The notes beneath the pieces are model-generated. The model did no database searches. It was not told where the DNA came from and saw only the letters and a list, made by a program, of their open reading frames with translations. The translations under genes and the position numbers were made by a program. This document shows positions 17,534-25,237 of a stretch of DNA of 39,641 bases, piece by piece. Origin of the DNA: Acidimicrobiales bacterium (GTDB taxonomy: Bacteria > Actinomycetota > Acidimicrobiia > Acidimicrobiales > Acidimicrobilacustridaceae); assembly GCA_018401565.1 (NCBI GenBank), contig JAGYKS010000038.1, positions 1-39,641 of the forward strand, given 5' to 3'. Position 1 is the stretch's first letter. Each line of letters begins with the position of its first letter.

Positions 17534-18248
17534 GCCTCAAAGCATCGATTGGTTAGTGAGGTCGGGTTGGTTCCGGGCTGGTTGGGGTTGGCTGTGGTGC
17601 GAGTTGTTCGTCACCGGTTGACGAGGGTGGCGGCGATGGCGATGAATCGTGCTCGAACGGTTCTCGTGTTCATCGCAGGTCCGTCTGTTCCGAGAACGCT
17701 GATCCAGCGCGCAGGGTTGTGGACGGGCACCGTGCAAGCAAGCCAGGCGGCGTTGGCGGAGTAGTTGCCCGATGGGCAGTGCTCGAGCCCGGCGCCTTAA
17801 CACCACCTCGGTGGCGCACCCCCAACATTTCGCGGCCTCGCATTAGGTAATCGCAGCTATGCATTCCCACCACAAGGAGTGGACGCTCCCAACCGGACCC
17901 GATCTGGAGCCACAACACCGGGAGGTCCGGACTTTCCACCTTGCCACCGTCAGAGATGAACCAGTGGGGCGTTCACAAGTTGGGTTGACCTGCGGGTTCA
18001 CCCCCACCTTGGCGAAGGCTTCCCCGAAACTCAGGGCTCTGGAACCCGTTCGCACAGGCATTTCTGTGGCTTCAATGTCCAAGGCGGGCATGGCGATGAT
18101 CGGCCCAGGCACGTTGAAGCAGGTTGTCGCCCCGTCGCCCAGCCCGGGGCCGGGTCCAGTCACGGCGCGCTACCGCTGCCATCGACTTGACTGGGATCTG
18201 ACAGCACAGCTGGCAATCGCCCCCAGGCGGAGGTGTAACGCCCGCCAA
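17534..18248. other. gene-poor stretch between two toxin-antitoxin modules
   Basis: Several open frames exist on both strands (for example plus 17859-18371 and minus 17843-18163), but none has a plausible start, composition or family pattern. A short perfect hairpin CCACC-TC-GGTGG lies near 17805. I see no gene here. Confidence 0.5.
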
Positions 18249-19008
18249 CTGGCTTGCGATCTGCCCGCCAGCTGGCTTGCGATCTGCCCGCCAGATAGTG
18301 GTACCATGACCCGCTATGACCGGACAGTCGACCGGCATGTTCGCCCGCCGCATCCTCGCGATCCTCGATGAGCGCTCCCGAGAGGAGCCGGCGGAATTGC
18401 TGCGCGGTGAGGTGACAGTGGTTGGTCAGGCGGCGGGTGTGAGCCTTGCGGGGCTGCTTCAGCGCGTCCACGCGTCGAACCATCGACGCTTCGCGCAAGC
18501 CTGAGCACAACGGGATGGCCCTCAAGATCCAATCGGGGCACTGCAGAAACCAAACTGCACGGCCCACACCCTCATCCACGCCGAACATGTCTCCAGAAAA
18601 GGCCCGAGAGTCTTCCCGGCCGAGACGGACGGCGTGAGGCCGAAGCCAGAAGAGAGGTCTTGGGGCGGACCTCGGCCGTTCCACAAGATGCAGATGGTCA
18701 CGACCCTCCGTCGAGCGGCTGCTACCGGGCTGCGCCACGAGCCGAACGTCTGAGTCGAGAGCCTCGGCGATGCGCTGCAGGGTGCGAGCAGTCGGGCTCG
18801 TCGAGCCGCGCTCGATACGGCTGATGTCGCCCTGGTCGATACCGCACCGCTCGGCGAGCTCACCCTGAGTGAGACCATGGCGCTCCCGCAGTCCGATGAT
18901 CTGCACGGCGATGTCGTAGGCCTGCTCGAACACCTCTCGATGCGCCTTGGCCTCGGGCGACAGACGCTCGCGACGAGAAGCCGTCACATCCTGATAGTTG
19001 CGGGCCAT
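18160..19008 (-). CDS. higA: HigA-type antitoxin with an unusual long 3' extension
   Basis: The start ATG 19008 has a strong GGAGGTG seven bases upstream. The first 95 or so residues form an XRE helix-turn-helix: GLRERHGLTQGELAERCGI, DQGDISRIERGSTSPTARTL, QRIAEALDSDVRLVAQPG. Family members end soon after. Here the frame runs on for nearly 190 residues of arginine- and proline-rich sequence without family likeness, through repeat R1 (18587) and the 23-bp repeats. I infer the native 3' end was lost when flanking DNA was joined; only about 18715-19008 is genuine. It should neutralise HigB and bind the operon promoter. Confidence 0.75.
   Translation of the reverse strand: MARNYQDVTASRRERLSPEAKAHREVFEQAYDIAVQIIGLRERHGLTQGELAERCGIDQGDISRIERGSTSPTARTLQRIAEALDSDVRLVAQPGSSRSTEGRDHLHLVERPRSAPRPLFWLRPHAVRLGREDSRAFSGDMFGVDEGVGRAVWFLQCPDWILRAIPLCSGLREASMVRRVDALKQPRKAHTRRLTNHCHLTAQQFRRLLSGALIEDREDAAGEHAGRLSGHSGSWYHYLAGRSQASWRADRKPVGGRYTSAWGRLPAVLSDPSQVDGSGSAP
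18249..18294. repeat. 23-bp direct repeat x2
   Basis: Two adjoining identical units beginning CTGGCTTGCGATCTGCCCGC, preceded by part of a third (CGCCCGCCA). They lie inside the long minus-strand extension of the antitoxin frame and generate its repeated tail, supporting the view that the tail is not a real domain. Confidence 0.85.
18587..18609 (+). repeat. short copy (R1) of the tRNA-Leu-linked direct repeat
   Basis: A 23-bp match, beginning ATGTCTCCAGAAAAGGCC, to 19643-19665 and, over 18 bp, to 31389-31406, all in the same orientation. With R2 it brackets the higBA module. Confidence 0.8.
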
Positions 19009-19427
19009 GGGGACACCTCCTTCAACCAAGTATGGGGAATTACCCATAGAACGTCAACCCCGGCCACGGCCCTTCCTCGGGCGCCCTTGTCGTAGCCACC
19101 CAGGAGCAAAACGACCTTCTGCCCGCAGAAGTGCACGAACACCCGGAGGAGCACCTTCTCAGGCTGGCCGTCGACCTCAGGCGACTCGCCTCCGAACATA
19201 CGGGCTATCTCGTCGGCATCGTGGCGCACTCGGAACTCGTGAAGTCCCTCGCCGAGCGCCTTCAGCCACTCAGTGCGGATGAGGTCGATACCTCTAACCG
19301 AGAGCACCCGATCGATGGCGGTGTCGAGGGCCACGAACTTGAAGTCGGAGAGATTGCCGACGAACCGTTCGAAAGGAATCGTCCCGTCGTCGGCCTCGAA
19401 GGGCTCCGGTGTCCAGGCGCCTGGCAT
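18984..19427 (-). CDS. higB: HigB/Gp49-like toxin of the RelE superfamily
   Basis: 147 residues as read. The core DAIDRVL then ALGEGLHEFRVRH and LLRVFVHFCGQKVVLLLGGY are typical of the phage Gp49/HigB-like mRNA interferases, which cleave messages at the ribosome. The order toxin then antitoxin is the usual higBA order. The frame overruns the antitoxin start by 25 bp; in the next frame, after GGYDKG, a stop falls just before the antitoxin ribosome site, which fits the family better, so one base near 19090 may be wrong. Confidence 0.75.
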   Translation of the reverse strand: MPGAWTPEPFEADDGTIPFERFVGNLSDFKFVALDTAIDRVLSVRGIDLIRTEWLKALGEGLHEFRVRHDADEIARMFGGESPEVDGQPEKVLLRVFVHFCGQKVVLLLGGYDKGARGRAVAGVDVLWVIPHTWLKEVSPWPATIRM

Positions 19428-19603
19428 GAGTCACTCAAACTACATAGGTGCTGCTTCACCGACGCCGGCTCCCGCTCTCCGTAGCTGATCGGCACATGAG
19501 GGTTCACCGAGCGTGACGCCCGCAACCACGGCAAGCGATCTGGAGCCACCGAAACTGCCCCACAAGCAGGTCGTCCCCAGGTAGAGGGCACCGTGGAGCC
19601 TCT

Positions 19604-19699
19604 CACGAGGATTTCGGGGCGCCACGCCGGCGACCTCCCGAAATGTCTCCAGAAAAGGCCCGAGATGTCTCAAGCCCGAAGTGCGCGAGGGGGGAGTTC
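19604..19699 (+). repeat. R2, left direct repeat with tRNA-Leu 3' fragment
   Basis: About 95 bp nearly identical to 31349-31460: the stretches CACGAGGATTTCGGGGCGCC, CTCCCGAAATGTCTCCAG, GAGATGTCTCAAGCCC and GTGCGCGAGGGGGGAGTT. The last piece is the 3' end of tRNA-Leu on the minus strand. After it the match fades, though CGTCCTTT of the tRNA still follows. A candidate attachment site. Confidence 0.8.
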
Positions 19700-19757
19700 G
19701 TCCTTTTCACAAGGGTCGTCTCCCACCTTTACACCAGAGTCCCACCCGGCCCCAGAG

Positions 19758-19778
19758 GGGTCGGTAGGGGTCATGGGA
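19758..19778 (+). repeat. upstream element shared with 21563-21583, copy a
   Basis: GGGTCGGTAGGGGTCATGGG and one more base; 20 of 21 positions match the second copy, and weaker similarity extends about 20 bp on each side. It lies 163 bp before the PqqD-like/Tat gene. Confidence 0.6.
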
Positions 19779-19940
19779 AAGACGTTACCTGGGTGGTGTG
19801 ACAGCACCAGCGTGTCAGCGCCCGGCGATCTGGGCGATTCCAGGTTCGGCTGGAATCTTTCTTTCATCCATGAACTAAATTGTCTTCGGCGCTGCCAGTG
19901 GGAAGTCCTCGCTGGGTCGCAACGACCCGGGGGATCAGTC

Positions 19941-21396
19941 GTGACGGCATGGGAATTCAACCCTGAGTTGACGTTTGAGCAGGCCGGATCTGACTGGATC
20001 GTGCTTGATGCCGACGCCGGGGTGGTGCTGCGGGCATCAGGTCCTGCCGCACACGTGCTCACCGCCCTCGCAGCACCCGGCACCGCACCGCACCCATGCC
20101 GCACCACACCGACCGCACGATGCCGACCTGCTGTCAGCACACCTCGATGACACCGTGGCCGCACTGGCCGAACGAGGCGTGATCGTCGCCAACACCAGCA
20201 CCAACACTGGCACCGGCACCGCCGCGCACCCCACCGACATCAACGGCGCCACCACCGGCATAACCCGGCGGCGTCTCATCAGTACCGGGGCGCTCGCTGC
20301 CGGAGCAGCCACGTTGGCCACCACCGTCGGGATCCACACCCTCGTTCTGCCCACCGCAGCATCAGCCGCATCCCCGTCAGCCACTCTGGCCGCCCCCACC
20401 GCAGTCACCGCCACCCCGGGCGAGTCCCAGCAGGTCATCGTCACCTGGACCAACGTTGGCGCCGCCACCAGTTACAAGGTGTTCTACCGAACATTCGGGT
20501 CCTCAGATCCGTACACGGAATTCGTTCCGCCGAGCACCCCGATAACCACCGGACCTGTCACCGTCACCGGACTCACCAACACCACCACCTACGAGTTCTA
20601 CGTCGTAGCCGCCAACGCCACCACCACGTCCGCACCGTCGACCCCCCTCGCAACCGCCACTGCGGCGGTGCCACCAGGCTCCACCTGGACCATTCGCACC
20701 ACCGGTCCCGGTACCAACAAAGACTGGAGCAGTGTCACCTTCGGCAACAGCCTGTTCGTGACCGTCGCCAACGCCGTCGACAACTTCCGAGTGATGACCA
20801 GCCCCGACGGCATCACCTGGACTCGCCAAACCCCCTCGGCGAACAACAGCTGGAACAGCGTGACTGTCAGGCCGGCCAGCACAGGTGTTGAACCGCTGTT
20901 CGTCGCCGTCGCCAGTAGCGGCACCGGCAACCGGGTGATGACAAGCCCCGACGGCACCACCTGGACCAGCCGCAACGCCGCCGCCGACAACGACTGGACC
21001 AGTGTCACCTTCAGGCCGGCCAGCACAGGTGTTGACCCGCTGTTCGTCGCCGTCGCCAACACCGGCACCGGCAACCGGGTGATGACCAGTCCCGACGGCA
21101 CCACCTGGACCATCCAAACCACCCCCGAGAGTGCCAACATCAGCTGGAGCAGTGTCACCTACGGCATGATCGACTCAAGCGTGACGTCCACTGCGAGCGG
21201 CACACTCGTTTCAGGGTTCGTGGCCGTCGCCAACACCGGCACCGGCAACCGGGTGATGACCAGCCCCGACGGCATCACCTGGACCAGCCGCACCTCCGCC
21301 GCCAACCTCGTGTGGAACAGTGTCACCTACGGCAACAGCCAGTTCGTCGCCGTCGCGTCCACCGGTAACTTCAACCGGGTGATGACCAGCCCCTGA
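19941..21396 (+). CDS. exported protein: PqqD-like domain, Tat segment, Fn3, propeller-type repeats
   Basis: GTG 19941 with GGGGGA upstream. Residues about 1-85 look like a PqqD-fold domain (TFEQAGSDWIVLDADAGVVL, then LLSAHLDDTVAALAERGVIV), split by one frame change near 20095. A twin-arginine segment follows (TRRRLISTGALAAGAATLAT), ending AASA. Outside lie an Fn3 domain (PTAVTATPGESQQVIVTW to TNTTTYEFYVVAANA) and five repeats built on W-x-SVT-x-FVAVA and NRVMTSPDGTTWT, as in beta-propeller proteins. The last repeat stops at VMTSP, although the following bases still resemble the repeat, so the C-terminus is probably cut short. A PqqD-like (peptide-recognition) domain ahead of an export signal is unusual. 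Function unknown; envelope or secreted role inferred. Confidence 0.7.
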
Positions 21397-21791
21397 CCTG
21401 TCGGCGTCACCTCGGCAACAGCCGACTGTTGGCGCAACGTGCAACCAACTTCGCGGCATTACCCAGGAATCAGGTGCCACCGCCGTGCGTGATGAATGCA
21501 GCACACCGCTCCCCACCAGCATCTGGGTGCGGTCGTCCAGAAGCTGCCCGGCCGCCCTCGGGGGGTCGGCAGGGGTCATGGGAGCGACATCACCGCCGGG
21601 AGGTGATAGCAATGCACTAGCTGATACCTGTGCTCAATGCTCCGCGAAGCAACGTCGCCGCCGCAGCTTCTTGGATGTCCCCGGCTACTCGCTCACCATT
21701 GACCCGGTGGAGCCTGAAGGTCAGACACTCATTACGCAGTCTCAGATTGCTGATGTCTAGGCCACTTCAACTCCACCCTTGGGAGCCGTAA
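21397..21791. other. intergenic region between the two exported-protein genes
   Basis: No convincing gene. The first 40 bases look like a worn continuation of the repeat-coding sequence. The region contains copy b of the shared upstream element (21563-21583). The RBS for the next gene (GGGAG, seven bases before ATG 21792) is at its end. Confidence 0.55.
21563..21583 (+). repeat. upstream element shared with 19758-19778, copy b
   Basis: GGGTCGGCAGGGGTCATGGG and one more base, 209 bp before the LPXTG protein gene. Same orientation as copy a, also upstream of an exported-protein gene. Confidence 0.6.
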
Positions 21792-23952
21792 ATGGTTACG
21801 TCCAGACGAATGGGTACGTACAAGCGTTTGTGGGCCATGGCACTGTCAGGATTGTTGTTGGCTTCGACGGTGTGGGTGGGTGCTATCACCTCCCCCGCTG
21901 CTGCGATGCAGACCGCCACATGGTCTCCCGTCACAGACCTGTCGGCACCCGGGCAGCCCACCGCTGAGCCGCAGGTGGCGTTGTCAGCCGATGGCACCAA
22001 AGCAACCGCCATATGGTGGCGCTCCGACGGCAGCAATGACATCGTGCAGTCGGCCAGCGCCACCATCACCGGCTCAACGGCCACATGGTCCACCGTCACA
22101 GACCTGTCCGCACCCGGCCAGAACGCCTCCAACCCGCAGGTGGCGTTGTCAGCCGATGGCACCAAAGCCACCGCCACGTGGAGGCGTTCCGACGGCAGCA
22201 ATCGCATCGTGCAGTCGGCCAGCGCCACCATCACCGGCTCAACGGCCACCTGGTCCACCGTCACAGACCTGTCCGCACCCGGCCAGAACGCCTCCAACCC
22301 GCAGGTGGCGTTGTCAGCCGATGGCACCAAAGCCACCGCCATATGGAGGCGCTCCGACGGCAGCGATCGCATCGTGCAGTCGGCCAGCGCCACCATCACC
22401 GGCTCAACGGCCACATGGTCCACCGTCACAGACCTGTCCGCACCCGGCGAGGACGCCTCCATCCCGCAGGTGGCGTTGTCAGCCGATGGCACCAAAGCCA
22501 CCGCCATATGGACCCGACCCGACGGCAGCAATGCCATGGTGCAGTCGGCCAGCGCCACCATCACCGGCTCAACGGCCACATGGTCCGCCGTCACAAACCT
22601 GTCCGCACCCGGCCAGAACGCCGGCAACGCGCAGGTGGCGTTGTCAGCCGATGGCACCAAAGCCACCGCTGTATGGGCGAATCTCTTCGAAGACTTCACT
22701 GGCGTCGTGCAGTCGGCCAGCGCCACCATCACCGGCTCAACGGCCACCTGGTCCGCCGTCACAGACCTGTCCGCACCCGGCCCGGGTGCCGCCACCCTGC
22801 AGGTGGTGTTGTCAGCCGATGGCACCAAAGCCACCGCCGTATGGACGAGCTTCGACTTCATCATTGGCATCGGGCAGTCGGCCAGCGCCACCATCACCGG
22901 CTCAACGGCCACCTGGTCCGCCGTCGCAAACATGTCTGCACCCGGCGAGGACGTCTTCGGCCCGGAGGTGGCGTTGTCAGCCGATGGCACCAAAGCCACC
23001 GCCGTATGGACGCGCTCCGACGGCAACAATGCCAACGTGCAGTCGGTCAGCGCCACCATCACCGGCTCAACGGCCACCTGGTCCACTGCCGCAAACATGT
23101 CTGCACCCGGCGAGGAGGCTTCCAACCCGCAGGTGGCGTTGTCAGCCGATGGCACCAAAGCAACCGCAGTGTGGAGGCGCTCCGACGGCAACAATGCCAA
23201 CGTGCAGTCGGCCAGCGCCACCATTTCTCAACAGCCAGGTGCACCTGCTGGCGTCACAGCCACCTCCGGCGACCAGCAGGTGACGGTGTCGTGGAACGCC
23301 CCAGACAGCGACGGCGGCAGTGCCATCACCAGCTACACCGTGACCGGCACGCCGGCAGCAACATGCACCACGACCGGAGCAACCTCATGTGTCATCACCG
23401 GACTCACCAACGAAACGCAATACACATTCACCGTGGTCGCCACCAACGCCATCGGTGACGGACCGGCGTCGGCGAGCGTGACCGCCACACCCGCCACACC
23501 GGTGACGCCACCAGGCGCACCTGCGGGCGTCACAGCCACCTCCGGCGACCAGCAGGTGACGGTGTCGTGGAACGCTCCAGACAGCGACGGCGGCAGTGCC
23601 ATCACCAGCTACACCGTGACCGGCACGCCGGCAGCAACATGCACCACGACCGGAGCGACCTCATGTGTCATCACCGGGCTGACCAACGAAACGCAATACA
23701 CGTTCACCGTGGTCGCCACCAACGCCATCGGTGACGGACTTGCGTCGGCGAGCGTCACCGCCACACCCGCGCCGCTACCGGGCCCGCCACCAGCGCCAAC
23801 CGTCGAAGCGACTCGCGTTGGCACTCCGAGCGATGGTCAGTTGCCGAGGACCGGGTCCACAGTCGGAGCACTCATCACGCTCGCTGGCGTCTTGTGCGCG
23901 GCCGGATCGCGCCATGTACGCGTCCAGCCGACGCCGCATCAAGCGCTCCTGA
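21792..23952 (+). CDS. LPXTG-anchored surface protein with eight 55-residue repeats and two Fn3 domains
   Basis: About 720 residues. Signal peptide: KRLWAMALSGLLLASTVWVG, cut after SPAAA. Eight repeats follow, each VTDLSAPG-(variable)-QVALSADGTKATA-(variable)-VQSASATITGSTATWS, probably blades of a propeller. Then come two nearly identical Fn3 domains (GVTATSGDQQVTVSWNAPDS to FTVVATNAIGDG) and a sortase signal LPRTG (23841-23855) with a membrane stretch GALITLAGVLCAAG. In the frame as read the tail continues to 23990, but one base shifted near 23910 gives the positively charged end YASSRRRIKRS at 23952, exactly what a sorting signal needs, so I choose that end. No sortase gene is in the window. 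Role in adhesion or surface binding is inferred. Confidence 0.85.
21917..23230 (+). repeat. array of eight 165-bp coding repeats
   Basis: Unit length is 165 bp (55 codons), one unit 168. Within each unit two long blocks are almost invariant at the DNA level (GTGGCGTTGTCAGCCGATGG and GCCAGCGCCACCATCACCGG). Two short windows, after SAPG and around the VW-x-RSDG site, vary strongly and mainly at amino-acid-changing positions. Confidence 0.92.
23236..23774 (+). repeat. two near-identical Fn3-coding repeats
   Basis: About 262 bp each, at 23236-23497 and 23512-23774, separated by a short CCGGTGACGCCA linker. Only a few base differences are seen (for example GGACCGGCG against GGACTTGCG), so the duplication is recent or kept alike by gene conversion. 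Confidence 0.88.
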
Positions 23953-24118
23953 ACGTCGAAGGGTCGCAGGGGTTGTTGCCGGGGCACTGATTGCTGCCAC
24001 GTTGGCAACCTGGTCGCCATCGGTGGCTGCCACACCATCGGGTGACCCACCATCAGTCGCCCCGCAGTCTTCGGCAGCCAGCTGGGTTTTGCCCCAACCG
24101 AATTTCGATGCCTGCTGA
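23894..24118 (+). CDS. possible small secreted protein or fragment
   Basis: The open frame contains RRRVAGVVAGALIAATLATW SPSVAAT, a good signal-peptide-like stretch with an AxA-type site, then about 35 residues ending FDAC and stop. It overlaps the end of the LPXTG gene in another frame and has no clear ribosome site. It may be the start of a former exported protein rather than a gene. Confidence 0.25.
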   Translation: MRGRIAPCTRPADAASSAPERRRVAGVVAGALIAATLATWSPSVAATPSGDPPSVAPQSSAASWVLPQPNFDAC

Positions 24119-24128
24119 GCCAGGCACA

Positions 24129-24156
24129 CGAAACCCGAAACCCGAAACCCGAAACC
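24129..24156 (+). repeat. 7-bp tandem repeat x4
   Basis: CGAAACC four times in succession, in the gap between the surface-protein gene and the convergent PIN toxin gene. Confidence 0.9.
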
Positions 24157-24232
24157 AAACCGGATCGCCGGTGAGCAATGGCGGTCTGCGTTCGAGAGGT
24201 GAAGCCCGGCGTGCTGTTCCGGGACGTTGTCG

Positions 24233-24643
24233 TCAGATGGGAACGATCTGGGGTGTCGACGGTGCGCACACCAAAGCGATGTCGGTGGGATCGCTGGTGA
24301 GCACGACGACGTCACCAGACGACACAGACCTCACCGCTGCACCGATGTGGGCGTCAGCGGGGCCGAGGCCACAGCGCCGGTGGATACTCGCAGCCCAGTT
24401 CGCTGCCGGTGCGTCGAGGACGTGGTCGCGCACACGGAAGCGGTTGATGGCGGCTGCCCCCGGCGTACTGCGATCCCAGCCGGCCTCGACGCGCACGGTG
24501 GTCGGCACGACGGCGTCCACGACGGTTCCGCGTCGGCGTCGCGCTACGGCGCCGGCGAGGTGAGCGACGACGGTGCGGTGCTTCGCGTGTGTCAGGTCTG
24601 TGAGAGCCTCCACGGCCTCGTTGTCGAACACGACCGTCCTCAC
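24233..24643 (-). CDS. PIN-domain toxin (VapC-like)
   Basis: 136 residues from the GTG at 24641-24643, which overlaps the antitoxin stop (GTGA). PIN features: VVFDNEAVEALT with the first Asp, the VPTTVRVEAGWDR strand and Glu, LGPADAHIGAAV with the third acid, and VVLTSDPTDIALV near the end. It belongs to a PIN group different from the VapC at 17141. Intact. Expected to be an RNA-cleaving toxin held by the upstream partner. Confidence 0.8.
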   Translation of the reverse strand: MRTVVFDNEAVEALTDLTHAKHRTVVAHLAGAVARRRRGTVVDAVVPTTVRVEAGWDRSTPGAAAINRFRVRDHVLDAPAANWAASIHRRCGLGPADAHIGAAVRSVSSGDVVVLTSDPTDIALVCAPSTPQIVPI

Positions 24644-25074
24644 GCAGACACCGCCAGCTGCGCTTCTGCCCACAACAGCACGTCATCAGCGTCAGCATCA
24701 GGGTGACGTTTGACTACCGCAGACGCAGCGGCAGCGAGCAGGTCGGGCCGCTGCGCGAGCGCAGAGCCGTCCTGAACGGCGAGGGCGTGGGCGACCTCGG
24801 CCAGGCTCGGCTGCGCTTCGGGGTGCTCGCGGTAGTGCAGGTCTAGCGCCGTGGCCATGGCGAAAGTCTCGAGGTGTTGGCGGAGCGCAGCGGCCGCCAT
24901 CGTGGTCGCCGATGGAGCAGCGCTGAAGTGCTCCACAGCAAGCGCAGCGGCGTCGCGCAACGACACCGACAGTCGCATGGAGGTGTTCACGGTCTCCGCA
25001 TCATCGGCGTCGAGGAGCCGGTTGAGTTCGTCAAGGGCCGCAAGGTCATCCACGGAAGGAACCGTACCACGCAC
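24640..25074 (-). CDS. antitoxin partner of the PIN toxin
   Basis: 144 residues from GTG 25074 (VRGTVPSVDDLAALDELNRL). A short beta-helix-like element, ETVNTSMRLSVSLRDAAAL, is compatible with a ribbon-helix-helix binding domain, followed by alanine-rich helices (TTMAAAALRQHLETFAMATA) and an acidic tail (DADADDVLLWAEAQLA). I do not recognise the family by name; the role rests on the four-base overlap with the toxin and the palindromes over its start. Confidence 0.65.
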   Translation of the reverse strand: MRGTVPSVDDLAALDELNRLLDADDAETVNTSMRLSVSLRDAAALAVEHFSAAPSATTMAAAALRQHLETFAMATALDLHYREHPEAQPSLAEVAHALAVQDGSALAQRPDLLAAAASAVVKRHPDADADDVLLWAEAQLAVSA

Positions 25075-25102
25075 CTGTGGTACAGCAGCGATCACCACAG
25101 GT
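25064..25102. promoter_or_regulatory. palindromic operator of the PIN toxin-antitoxin pair
   Basis: GTACCAC-GCACCT-GTGGTAC (25064-25083) is a perfect 7-bp inverted repeat overlapping the antitoxin start. The right arm pairs again with 25094-25102 (ACCTGTGGT, 12 bases, ACCACAGGT), a perfect 9-bp repeat. Shared arms suggest two adjoining sites for autorepression. Confidence 0.65.
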
Positions 25103-25237
25103 CCTAGGCCCAACAGGTTGAAGGAATGGCCTCACTGGCGACGTGGTTGGAAACCCAATTGCGAACAGTCCGGAGGCAAAGCGGAAGTCGAGATGCGAAA
25201 TCCGCTGCTTGCAGGCGGTGTGGCGGTTTCGCATTGC

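Noticed and set aside
17549..17764. Small hydrophobic protein after vapC
   Set aside because: Open frame without ribosome site or conserved pattern; composition alone is not enough.
18160..18715. C-terminal domain fused to the HigA antitoxin
   Set aside because: The extension is arginine/proline-rich, includes two copies of a 23-bp DNA repeat and the R1 repeat, and has no fold pattern; treated as read-through.
21767..23224. 485-codon open frame on the minus strand across the surface-protein repeats
   Set aside because: It mirrors the plus-strand repeats unit by unit; the plus frame has signal peptide, Fn3 and LPXTG features, the minus one has none.
21917..23230. CRISPR-like array of regular repeats
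   Set aside because: Repeats are 165 bp, keep a reading frame and encode protein blades; no short repeat-spacer pattern exists anywhere in the window.
21917..23230. Diversity-generating retroelement target
   Set aside because: The variable windows suggested it, but no reverse transcriptase, template repeat or adenine-biased changes are visible here.
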